In this document: piece by piece, positions 41,959 through 49,599 of the stretch | Layout: each line of letters starts with the position of its first letter | How positions within the stretch are numbered: the first letter of the stretch is position 1 | Source: an uncultured Bacteroides sp. | Lineage (GTDB): Bacteria > Bacteroidota > Bacteroidia > Bacteroidales > Bacteroidaceae | Assembly (NCBI RefSeq): GCF_900547205.1 | Contig: NZ_URFY01000033.1 | Coordinates: forward strand, 1-53,617 | Direction of reading: 5' to 3' | DNA length: 53,617 nt | The notes under the pieces: generated by a model | Databases searched by the model: none | Seen by the model: only the letters and a program-made list of their open reading frames with translations | What the model was told of the DNA's origin: nothing | Position numbers and translations under genes: made by a program

Positions 41959-42879
41959 ATGAAAAAACTAGCAATTGCCATGATGTTGGGCATCGCAGCG
42001 ATGTCTGCCTCGGCTCAGGTGAACTACAAGATGCAAGTAGCCTGCAATCCGCAAGACGTGAAAACGTATGATACAAACCGTCTGCGCAGCAGCTTCCTGA
42101 TGGAAAAAGTGATGGTGCCAAACGAAATCAACCTTACTTACTCCATGTACGACCGCCTTATCTTCGGTGGTGCTGTGCCTGCTACAAAAGAACTGGTACT
42201 GGAAACAATCGACCCGCTGAAAGCTAAATTCTTCCTCGAACGTCGCGAACTGGGTGTTATCAACATTGGTGGCGAAGGTATCGTAACCGTGGACGGCAAA
42301 GAATACACGCTGAAATTCAAAGATGCTCTCTACGTAGGTAGAGGAAACGAGAAAGTGACTTTCAAGAGCAAAGACTCCAGCAATCCTGCTAAATTCTACA
42401 TCAACTCGGCTACGGCCCACAAAGCATACAAGACTCAGTTGATTACAATCGACGGACGCAAAGGTTCTCTGAAAGCGAACTCTTTCCCCGCAGGAAAGAT
42501 GGAAGAAAGTAACGACCGCGTTATCAACCAGTTGATTGTGAACAACGTACTCGAAGAAGGACCTTGCCAACTGCAAATGGGACTGACAGAACTGAAGCCG
42601 GGTAGCGTATGGAACACTATGCCAGCTCATACCCACAGCCGCCGTGTGGAAGCATACTTCTACTTCAACGTGCCGACAGGCAACTCTATCTGCCACTTCA
42701 TGGGTGAACCGCAGGAAGAACGCATCGTGTGGATGCAGAACGAACAAGCTATCATGTCACCTGAATGGTCTATCCACGCTGCTGCCGGAACGAGCAACTA
42801 TATGTTCATCTGGGGTATGGCAGGCGAGAACCTCGACTATGGAGACATGGATAAGATTAAGTATACCGAAATGCGCTAA
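41959..42879 (+). CDS. kduI: KduI-type 5-keto-4-deoxyuronate isomerase with signal peptide
   Basis: The 306-residue protein is a cupin isomerase that converts 5-keto-4-deoxyuronate (DKI) to 2,5-diketo-3-deoxygluconate (DKII). Metal ligands are H224 and H226 (MPAHTHSRR), E231 and H273 (WSIHAAAG). Each is 28 residues later than in the 278-residue E. coli enzyme, so the enzyme core is intact and the whole size difference is at the N-terminus. That extension (MKKLAIAMMLGIAAMSASA then QVNY) has a basic start, a hydrophobic core and an ASA cleavage site, a clear Sec signal peptide with no lipobox. The predicted location is the periplasm, whereas characterised KduI is cytoplasmic. No kduD is nearby. 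Confidence 0.95.
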   Translation: MKKLAIAMMLGIAAMSASAQVNYKMQVACNPQDVKTYDTNRLRSSFLMEKVMVPNEINLTYSMYDRLIFGGAVPATKELVLETIDPLKAKFFLERRELGVINIGGEGIVTVDGKEYTLKFKDALYVGRGNEKVTFKSKDSSNPAKFYINSATAHKAYKTQLITIDGRKGSLKANSFPAGKMEESNDRVINQLIVNNVLEEGPCQLQMGLTELKPGSVWNTMPAHTHSRRVEAYFYFNVPTGNSICHFMGEPQEERIVWMQNEQAIMSPEWSIHAAAGTSNYMFIWGMAGENLDYGDMDKIKYTEMR

Positions 42880-42911
42880 CCGCCATTGCGTATTCCATAT
42901 CATTATATAAT

Positions 42912-42979
42912 AAGGTACGGATTACACGGATTTCACGGTTCTGATTAAAAAACCGCGTAATCCGTGTAATCCGTGCCTT
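42912..42979. repeat. 29-bp imperfect inverted repeat between kduI and the ExuT gene
   Basis: The left arm (42912-42940) and right arm (42951-42979) pair over 29 positions with three mismatches around a 10-base loop. Each arm also contains a direct repeat of CGGATT/AATCCG units. It may be a terminator-like or mRNA-stabilising hairpin, or a dispersed repeat. Confidence 0.8.
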
Positions 42980-43091
42980 AAATTTTATACCCCGTAACGA
43001 TTAATACAGGATTTCGACCAATTATTACAAATAAGTTCCAGTCGAAATACCGACCTTTGCCAACGAATCAATATCTAATAAATCCATTATC

Positions 43092-44654
43092 ATGAATGCA
43101 TCTCAAAAAACAGGCGTAAAAATGACAAACTACAGATGGACCATCTGTGCGATGCTATTTTTTGCCACTACGGTCAATTATCTCGACCGACAGGTTCTCT
43201 CACTGACCTGGAAAGACTTTATCGCTCCCGAATTTCACTGGACCGATAACGACTACGGAACAATTACCTCTATTTTCTCTATCATTTATGCTTTTAGTAT
43301 GTTGTTTGCCGGTCGCTTTATCGACTGGATGGGTACTAAAAAAGGTTATTTATGGGCCATTGGTATATGGTCGCTGGGTGCGTGTCTTCATGCAGTCTGC
43401 GGTTATGCCACCGAATTGTGGGTAGGCGTGGATAGCTCGGACGCACTGATTGCCGTTCAATCGGGCTCGGCTCTGGCGCTCACTATCGCTACCGTCAGTG
43501 TCTATTTCTTCATTGCCGCACGCTTTGTGCTTGCGCTGGGTGAAGCGGGAAACTTCCCGGCTGCCATTAAAGTTACAGCAGAATACTTTCCGAAGAAAGA
43601 CCGTGCGTTCTCTACCAGTATCTTCAATGCCGGTGCCACAGTAGGTGCACTTGCCGCTCCGCTCACCATTCCGTTGCTTGCCCGCTATTTCAAAGAAATC
43701 GGTATCGGTAATGGTTGGGAAATGGCTTTTATCGTAATCGGTATCTTAGGTTTCGTCTGGATGGGTATGTGGGTATTCCTATATACGGAACCCTCGAAGA
43801 GCAAACACGTGAATCAGGCCGAATTGGATTATATCGAACAAGATAAATACGAAGAAGGCGCCAAAGAAGTGGTGGAAGGCGAAGTGGAAAAGAAAATGAG
43901 TTTCATGCAATGCTTCGGCTACAAACAGACTTGGGCTTTTGTCTTTGGTAAGTTTATGACGGACGGTGTGTGGTGGTTCTTCCTTTTCTGGACTCCTGCT
44001 TATATCAGTGACGTATACGGATTCTCTTCCGACAGTTCGACTGCGATGCTGCTAATCTTCGTGCTGTATACCATCACGATGTTATCTATCTACGGTGGAA
44101 AACTGCCGACTATCATCATGAATAAAACCGGAATGAATCCGTATGCTGCCCGTATGCGTGCCATGCTGATTTTTGCATTCTTCCCGCTGCTGGCACTTTT
44201 CGCTCAGCCGTTGGGTAATAAAGAGGTTTTCGGCGAATATGCTTATTGGTATCCGGTTATCATCATCGGTATTGCCGGAGCTGCTCACCAATCATGGTCG
44301 GCAAATATATTCTCTACCGTAAGTGATATGTTCCCCAAAAGCGCGATTGCAACCGTGACAGGTATCGGTGGTATGGCGGGTGGTGTCGGTTCGTTCCTTA
44401 TTAATAAGGGTTCCGGTATGCTCTTCACTTACGCTTCGGGAACTACAATGGTGGACGGAACTCCGATTGAAATGACCAAAGACCTGCTGGCACAGGGGGC
44501 ACAATACTTGCGTCCTGCCATGACTTTCATGGGATTTGAAGGCAAGGAAGCCGGCTACTTTATCATTTTCTGCATTTGTGCTGTGTCTTACCTCATCGGT
44601 TGGTTGGTAATGAAGGCATTGGTTCCTAAATACAAACCTATTGTTCTGGATTAA
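43092..44654 (+). CDS. MFS hexuronate transporter, ExuT-like
   Basis: A 520-residue major-facilitator protein with twelve hydrophobic helices. The first helix block NYRWTICAMLFFATTVNYLDRQ, the loop GRFIDWMGTKKGY and RFVLALGEAGNFPAAIK with EYFPKKDRAFS are hallmarks of the anion:cation symporter (ExuT/GudP) branch. It imports galacturonate, glucuronate or related acids with protons. An insert after helix 3 (ATELWVGVDSSDALIAVQSG) makes it longer than E. coli ExuT. The start is 212 bases after kduI, past the inverted repeat; an ATG at codon 11 is an alternative. It ends at a strong terminator. With the EIIC it gives the locus two inner-membrane uptake routes. Confidence 0.9.
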   Translation: MNASQKTGVKMTNYRWTICAMLFFATTVNYLDRQVLSLTWKDFIAPEFHWTDNDYGTITSIFSIIYAFSMLFAGRFIDWMGTKKGYLWAIGIWSLGACLHAVCGYATELWVGVDSSDALIAVQSGSALALTIATVSVYFFIAARFVLALGEAGNFPAAIKVTAEYFPKKDRAFSTSIFNAGATVGALAAPLTIPLLARYFKEIGIGNGWEMAFIVIGILGFVWMGMWVFLYTEPSKSKHVNQAELDYIEQDKYEEGAKEVVEGEVEKKMSFMQCFGYKQTWAFVFGKFMTDGVWWFFLFWTPAYISDVYGFSSDSSTAMLLIFVLYTITMLSIYGGKLPTIIMNKTGMNPYAARMRAMLIFAFFPLLALFAQPLGNKEVFGEYAYWYPVIIIGIAGAAHQSWSANIFSTVSDMFPKSAIATVTGIGGMAGGVGSFLINKGSGMLFTYASGTTMVDGTPIEMTKDLLAQGAQYLRPAMTFMGFEGKEAGYFIIFCICAVSYLIGWLVMKALVPKYKPIVLD

Positions 44655-44680
44655 TAATCAAACAGAAGATTATAGAATAT

Positions 44681-44724
44681 AAAAAGCAGAAGGATACCCG
44701 CCAACGAGTATCCTTCTGCTTTTT
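44681..44724. terminator. Strong terminator after the ExuT gene
   Basis: Perfect 17-bp arms (AAAAAGCAGAAGGATAC at 44681-44697 and its complement at 44708-44724) include an A tract and a T tract, so it can act in both directions. Confidence 0.9.
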
Positions 44725-44759
44725 ATAACAACCTATCTTATTCAAATAAGCTGATAAAT

Positions 44760-44790
44760 AAAAAGCTTCTTCTCACGAAGAAGGCTTTTT
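44760..44790. terminator. Second hairpin with A/T tracts
   Basis: AAAAAGC-TTCTTC (44760-44772) pairs with GAAGAAG-GCTTTTT (44777-44790) with one bulge and a TCAC loop. It is a backup terminator in the 358-base gap between converging genes. Confidence 0.7.
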
Positions 44791-44860
44791 AGGTTTACTT
44801 ATTCTGCATCATCATCCAGTTAAAAACATTCAAATAATGAAGGATAGTAAACGTTAAGAT

Positions 44861-44887
44861 GAAAAAAAGGGAAGTCTCACGACTTCC
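44861..44887 (-). terminator. Terminator of the nuclease-helicase gene
   Basis: GGAAGTC (44870-44876) and GACTTCC (44881-44887) form a 7-bp stem with a 4-base loop. Reading leftwards it is followed by CTTTTTTTC, as expected for termination of the leftward helicase gene. The remaining bases to 45012 hold no gene that I can support. Confidence 0.6.
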
Positions 44888-45012
44888 ACAATTCTTCTAA
44901 CCTTAAATCTAAATCTCTATGAAAAAAACGTGTTGCAAATATAGGCGATTGTTCATTATAGAGGTGTTAATGAATTGCATAAAGAGAGAATTTAAACTAA
45001 CATCTGCAAAAA

Positions 45013-48000
45013 TTATTCAATTCTCCCCCTAGAGTCTATCAATTTTAATAAACTTTCGTAAAGTGGGTTCGATTTCAGGAACTTAGAAACACCTGTCACA
45101 AACATCTGCTTTCGCGCACGAGTAAGGGCTACGTTCAATTTGCGGTCTATCAGCACGCCGTCCTCTTCGGTTAAATTAGAAACGAATCTTAACTGATAAT
45201 AACTATTAATACAGCAAGAATAAATGATAACATCCCGCTCACTTCCTTGAAAACGTTCTACAGTATCAACCAGAATCCGGTTGAGTGACGGGATGCCCAA
45301 TGTTTCTATCTCATTTTTGATAAGTGCTATCTGGCTTCGATAGGGAGTAATAATTCCTAAAGTGCGGGCTTCGTCGAAATCCGCTTGGTGTTCCTCATAA
45401 ATACGGGCAGCCAAATCGGCTACGATACGGGCTTCCGAATGATTTATTTTAGCTGTCCCGCCCGCCTTCTCCGGCAAGGAGGGATAAAAGGCTAGACGGC
45501 AAATATCATCGGAACACTCCATCTGGTGGGGAAGACCAACGGGAATCAGGCGTCCACCGTAGAAAGCATGATTGGCAAACAAGGCGACTTCGGGATGCAT
45601 ACGGCCTTGGCGGCAAAGCATATCATAGGAGCGATTAGCGATAAGTGATGAGTGATTGGCGGAAGACACTGCTGAACGGCGGACACAGTTTCGGTAAAAA
45701 CGTTCGAATAGGGAGTCTTTCAGATTCGTCAGCCCGATAGAAAGCAATGCTTCGTCATAAACGGCAGACTGCTCGGTGTTTTGCAGGACAACGGCAGGAA
45801 GTTGTTTGTGATCGCCAATCAGGATGAATTTATCAATCGCGTTTCTGGCATCTTCGCCACGGGCACAGAGAATACCCAATAGTTGGGGTTCCAGAATCTG
45901 AGTAGCTTCATCTATTATGGCTACATCAAAGTGCTTCAAGCGAAAAAGTTCCGGTTTGCCGGAAATGGCGGCTACGGTTCCTACTATAATGCGGCAATTC
46001 CGGATGCGTTCGTAAACTTCGGTTCGACGAATACAAGCGGATAATTCGTTTTCAATCAGATGCGTGCGATAAGCCTCATCACAAGATAGCTCGCTTCCTA
46101 CACGAATAAAGTCGACTGCCGGAGCAATGGAAGCCAGCGATTTGCAGATTTCATCTACTGCACGATTGGTGTAGGAGAGCAAAAGAATCTGTGAGTCTTT
46201 ATCTGCATGGAAGGTTTCTACCATCTTCTTTAGGGCACAAGATGTTTTTCCTGTTCCCGGAGGGCCGACAAGCAGGAAGTAGTCTTGCGCCGCTTTCGCT
46301 TTCAGGGCTACGCGAGTGAAGTCATCCGTTGTTTGAGAGATTAACGAATCCAATGACTCATCGAAGCTTGGGGGACGCTGTGCTAATAGTAAGTCACGGC
46401 GTTCCTGAGTAGCAGACATATAGGCATACAATCCCTGATACATGGAGCGGAATGTGGTATCCATTGTATCATGCTCTATCGCATACAGGCTTTCGGCAGG
46501 AAGTACGGAAGGATTCTGCTGCGTAGCTCGCAAGCGGATACGTATTTCATTATCCGTTAGAGATTCTATGTTTCCTTTGAACACCATTTTATTGGTAACA
46601 TTATCCGTATCGCAGTTTCGTTCGTAGAGGATGATGGCATCACCCAGCCGAAAATTAGGAAGTGTTTTCTGATTAACTTCCAACAAAGAATGAGCCAGCA
46701 ACAGATGCGCTTTATGCTCGTCGGCAGCATGATTTTCTTTGATGCGAAGGTCGTAGATAATCTCCCCCGCTTCGCATTTCTCCGCTAGTGTGGAAAGCCA
46801 TAAAGAAGCGGCACCTGTGCGCCCTTCGTAATCTACGTCTCCCGATTTAGAAGTATAAAGCTCTTTCGTTATAAAATTGTATATCGCATAGAAATAGTTC
46901 TTTTCCAGCGAAGAAAGCTTTTTCAGCATCGACTGGAAACTGTCGATGGAAGGACGCAGATACGTTTCCCAGAAACGCCCTTTCAATCCCCGTTCATTCA
47001 AGCTCGACGCATTAATCTCTTCGAGTTTCTGCGCTGTATATTCCAAATTGTTCCGTAACTGAATGCCATATTCATTGGCTACAATCCGATTGCGCAAATC
47101 AATCACCCGCCGCACCATCGCCCAGGAGGGACGCGAAGGATAAAGAAGCGGATAGCGAGTATAAAGCAAATAGGCTTTTACTTTCCTGTGATCCATCCCC
47201 ATCGAATATTGAAGCACAGCTTGATAAAGCAGCATCTGCACCTTATTATTCTCTTTCGGCTCCACTTTGCCGCGAATAGCATATTCGTCCGCTTTCCCCG
47301 ATTTCATTTCGATAAAGGAGGACATATCCCGCTGCATATAGTCAAGACGACCTTGAAGACCGAGTGCTTCGCAGATGTAAGACGGTTCGAGTACGGCATC
47401 CGTCTTATCCAGTTCGTATCCGGCGGCATGGAACGTATCGTTCACCGTTTCCCGGATATGCTCGAAGTGCAGTTTACAGTCGTCAAAGAACTGGCGTTCC
47501 TTTTCCCTGTCGCGCAAATCAGGGCAGGCAGCCAATTCGATGGGATAACGACGGAACGCCTTTTGCATACAAGCACGGTAGTCTATTTCATCTTCCTGCG
47601 CATGAATCCATTCGTCGAGAAAAAGGTTGGCAATGTTTCCCAGCAGCAGGGGTCGTGCATTCTCAATCGGTTGCAGACGGGAAAGGATATAGTTCCCCGG
47701 ATGATGCCCGTAGTCGCGGAAACACTCCGCCAACGAACTGATATCAATCAGATAATCGGGTTCGAGAACGATGAATGAAGGGGTCAGTATCCCTTCTTCA
47801 TCAATCGCCACATCGAGAAGATTTACTTGAGCGTGCCTCCAAAGCAACCCGCAAGTCTCTGCAAACTCTTCATTGATTTGAGGGATATTATAACGGACTA
47901 GATAGGGTTTATCGGATACTTCGTCCAAGGGAGTGACGTATAAATACTGCTCATCGGCATATTGGAAGCAGACTCGCATCCGCTGCACCCGCTCACGGGT

Positions 48001-48417
48001 AGGAGGGGCAACCAGATAAGTAGCGTCTGCACGCGGAAGCAACTGGTATAATTCATCGGGAATATCCTCCTCAAAGAGCTTGCGAACCAGAAAAGACAAA
48101 GTCTTGGCATCGCGCAGCAGATTATCGCGAGTCGGCTCAATCCGACGGTTTAAAATCTGGTTGGAGGTCAGGCGAAAGGTATGCAGCCGGTTTTGTTCAC
48201 CCACCGAAAGCCCTGTCTTGGCAGCAACAAAACTGATTCGTGCGGAAAGGTCGGTCATTTGCAGGCTGGAGTTCTGCATTTGCGCCCGGCAAATACGCTC
48301 CAATAAATCGCGCATTTGTTTATAGCCCTCGGCAAGCTGTGCATCTTCCGCCCGACACACAGCTAAAAGCAGCTCATAAGATTCTATTGCTTCACCCTTC
48401 CGACACGGCAACTTCAT
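45013..48417 (-). CDS. Dna2-like fusion of PD-(D/E)XK nuclease and SF1 helicase
   Basis: A 1134-residue cytoplasmic protein. In the middle, RLDYMQRDMSSFIEMKSGK (near 356-376) has the D...ExK core of a Cas4/RecB-type nuclease, followed by QMLLYQAVLQY (QxxxY). From about residue 715 it is an SF1 helicase: GPPGTGKTS (Walker A), VAIIDEATQ (Walker B), LIGDHKQLPAVV, GIITPYRSQI, VDTVERFQGSERDVII and NVALTRARK. The order resembles eukaryotic Dna2, which processes flaps and resected ends. I see no cysteine quartet typical of an Fe-S Cas4 domain. The start overlaps the tatC end by 26 bases, suggesting translational coupling. The neighbours give no defence context. Confidence 0.85.
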   Translation of the reverse strand: MKLPCRKGEAIESYELLLAVCRAEDAQLAEGYKQMRDLLERICRAQMQNSSLQMTDLSARISFVAAKTGLSVGEQNRLHTFRLTSNQILNRRIEPTRDNLLRDAKTLSFLVRKLFEEDIPDELYQLLPRADATYLVAPPTRERVQRMRVCFQYADEQYLYVTPLDEVSDKPYLVRYNIPQINEEFAETCGLLWRHAQVNLLDVAIDEEGILTPSFIVLEPDYLIDISSLAECFRDYGHHPGNYILSRLQPIENARPLLLGNIANLFLDEWIHAQEDEIDYRACMQKAFRRYPIELAACPDLRDREKERQFFDDCKLHFEHIRETVNDTFHAAGYELDKTDAVLEPSYICEALGLQGRLDYMQRDMSSFIEMKSGKADEYAIRGKVEPKENNKVQMLLYQAVLQYSMGMDHRKVKAYLLYTRYPLLYPSRPSWAMVRRVIDLRNRIVANEYGIQLRNNLEYTAQKLEEINASSLNERGLKGRFWETYLRPSIDSFQSMLKKLSSLEKNYFYAIYNFITKELYTSKSGDVDYEGRTGAASLWLSTLAEKCEAGEIIYDLRIKENHAADEHKAHLLLAHSLLEVNQKTLPNFRLGDAIILYERNCDTDNVTNKMVFKGNIESLTDNEIRIRLRATQQNPSVLPAESLYAIEHDTMDTTFRSMYQGLYAYMSATQERRDLLLAQRPPSFDESLDSLISQTTDDFTRVALKAKAAQDYFLLVGPPGTGKTSCALKKMVETFHADKDSQILLLSYTNRAVDEICKSLASIAPAVDFIRVGSELSCDEAYRTHLIENELSACIRRTEVYERIRNCRIIVGTVAAISGKPELFRLKHFDVAIIDEATQILEPQLLGILCARGEDARNAIDKFILIGDHKQLPAVVLQNTEQSAVYDEALLSIGLTNLKDSLFERFYRNCVRRSAVSSANHSSLIANRSYDMLCRQGRMHPEVALFANHAFYGGRLIPVGLPHQMECSDDICRLAFYPSLPEKAGGTAKINHSEARIVADLAARIYEEHQADFDEARTLGIITPYRSQIALIKNEIETLGIPSLNRILVDTVERFQGSERDVIIYSCCINSYYQLRFVSNLTEEDGVLIDRKLNVALTRARKQMFVTGVSKFLKSNPLYESLLKLIDSRGRIE

Positions 48418-49216
48418 CTTCTACCTCTTCTTCTGTTTTCTTCTTATCCTTTATCATCAGAATACTCATTTCGTAGAGCATATAAAGCGGGATAGCCACA
48501 ACACTCAGCGTGAACGGGTCGCCAGTAGGGGTGATTATGGCAGCGGCAATCACTATGATGACAATGGCATGACGACGATATTTTCGCAGAAAAGACTTGT
48601 TTACGATTCCTAATAAGGAAAGCAACCACGTCACCAAAGGCAGTTCGAAAGCAAGTCCCATGCAGAGAATCAGCATCATAAAGTTGTCGATATAGGAATT
48701 GAGCGACAAGATATTCTCAACTTCCGCACTCAACTGGTAGGTGGACAGGAAACGAAGAGTCAATGGATAGACCATAAAATAGCCTAGCAGCACCCCGATA
48801 AAGAACATCCCCGTTCCGATGGTAAGTGCTTTCCGCACTCCTTTCCTTTCGTTCGGATAAAGAGCGGGATTGATGAAACGCCAGATTTCGAAAAAGAGAT
48901 AAGGCATGGAAGTCACCACCGACATCAGGAAGGCTGTCGACATATGGATAAAGAAAGGAGCAGCCAAGTTGATATTGACTAGCTTCACCTTAAATTCTTG
49001 CGTAAAGAAGTCATCGGTCAAATCAAACTTCTGGCCGATATATCGTAATAAATCGTAGAATATGAAATCATTGTGACAGGGCGCCAGTATCACATGATCG
49101 AAGAGATAGGGCATAGCAATAAAGTATCCTATTGCCAAAACAAACCAAACTCCAATCACTCGAAAAAGTACTTTGCGCAGTTCATCCAAATGATCCCAAA
49201 AGGTCATTTCCGCCAT
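48392..49216 (-). CDS. tatC: Twin-arginine translocase subunit TatC
   Basis: A 274-residue inner-membrane protein with six hydrophobic helices. TFWDHLDELRKVLFRV is the conserved N-terminal segment, and FEIWRFINPALYPNERKGVR is the typical cytoplasmic loop; the Glu of the first loop and the FELPL block near the fifth helix are present. TatC recognises twin-arginine signal peptides. A charged tail (KDKKKTEEEVEDEVAVSEG) ends the protein. It starts 10 bases after tatA. No tatB is present, consistent with a minimal TatA-TatC system. The helicase gene overlaps its 3' end. Confidence 0.95.
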   Translation of the reverse strand: MAEMTFWDHLDELRKVLFRVIGVWFVLAIGYFIAMPYLFDHVILAPCHNDFIFYDLLRYIGQKFDLTDDFFTQEFKVKLVNINLAAPFFIHMSTAFLMSVVTSMPYLFFEIWRFINPALYPNERKGVRKALTIGTGMFFIGVLLGYFMVYPLTLRFLSTYQLSAEVENILSLNSYIDNFMMLILCMGLAFELPLVTWLLSLLGIVNKSFLRKYRRHAIVIIVIAAAIITPTGDPFTLSVVAIPLYMLYEMSILMIKDKKKTEEEVEDEVAVSEG

Positions 49217-49226
49217 CGTACTTTAT

Positions 49227-49445
49227 TTACTTAGCTGGGTCTGCAGGTTTGTCGATGTCGTCTTTCACCTTGTTTATTTCGTCTTTCGCTTCGTTCACAC
49301 CGTCTTTGAAGCTCTTCACGCCTTTGCCTAAACCGCGCATTAGTTCAGGGATTTTCTTACCGCCAAAAAGAAGAAGGATAACCAAAGCTATAATAATCCA
49401 TTCGGAACCACTTGGCAAAAAGCCTAACAATAATAAGTTTGTCAT
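49227..49445 (-). CDS. tatA: Twin-arginine translocase subunit TatA
   Basis: A 72-residue protein: a short membrane helix (WIIIALVILLLFGGKKIPE), an amphipathic helix (LMRGLGKGVKSFKDGVNEAK) and a charged tail. The FGGKKIPELMRGLG core is diagnostic for TatA/TatE. It oligomerises to form the Tat passage. I place the start at 49445 (MTNLLLLGF); an in-frame ATG at 49535 would lie upstream of the -7 box at 49482-49489 and inside the inverted repeat. It is the first gene of tatA-tatC-helicase. Confidence 0.93.
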   Translation of the reverse strand: MTNLLLLGFLPSGSEWIIIALVILLLFGGKKIPELMRGLGKGVKSFKDGVNEAKDEINKVKDDIDKPADPAK

Positions 49446-49481
49446 AAGTTTATTGATAAGAGGGTTTCTATTAGTTGATGA

Positions 49482-49489
49482 CAAAGATA
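49482..49489 (-). promoter_or_regulatory. -7 box of tatA
   Basis: CAAAGATA reads TATCTTTG on the minus strand, matching TAnnTTTG. It predicts a start near 49475, 30 bases before the tatA ATG at 49445. Confidence 0.5.
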
Positions 49490-49492
49490 ATA

Positions 49493-49580
49493 TTTTCACC
49501 ACAGAGTAACACAGAGTTATGCAGAGTTTTTTCAATAATTTGCCTACTCTGTGAGACTCGGTGTTACTCTGTGGTGAAAA
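49493..49580. repeat. Inverted repeat with CACAGAGT units between murF-alr and tatA
   Basis: TTTTCACCACAGAGTAACAC (49493-49512) pairs perfectly with 49561-49580. The arms extend inwards through further CAGAGT/ACTCTG units with mismatches. The short unit ACAGAGT also repeats directly within the left arm. It lies just downstream of murF-alr and probably ends or protects that transcript. Confidence 0.85.
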
Positions 49581-49599
49581 AGTGCTCCTCCGTGGTGAA

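Noticed and set aside
44921..45034. 37-codon + strand frame beginning ATGAAAAAAACG
   Set aside because: It runs into the 3' end of the helicase gene, has no recognisable product, and a leading ATGAAAAAA is common by chance in AT-rich gaps.
45013..48417. Defence-system helicase
   Set aside because: Domain order could suit a defence nuclease-helicase, but the neighbours are tat genes and a housekeeping cell-wall operon, and no other defence gene is seen.
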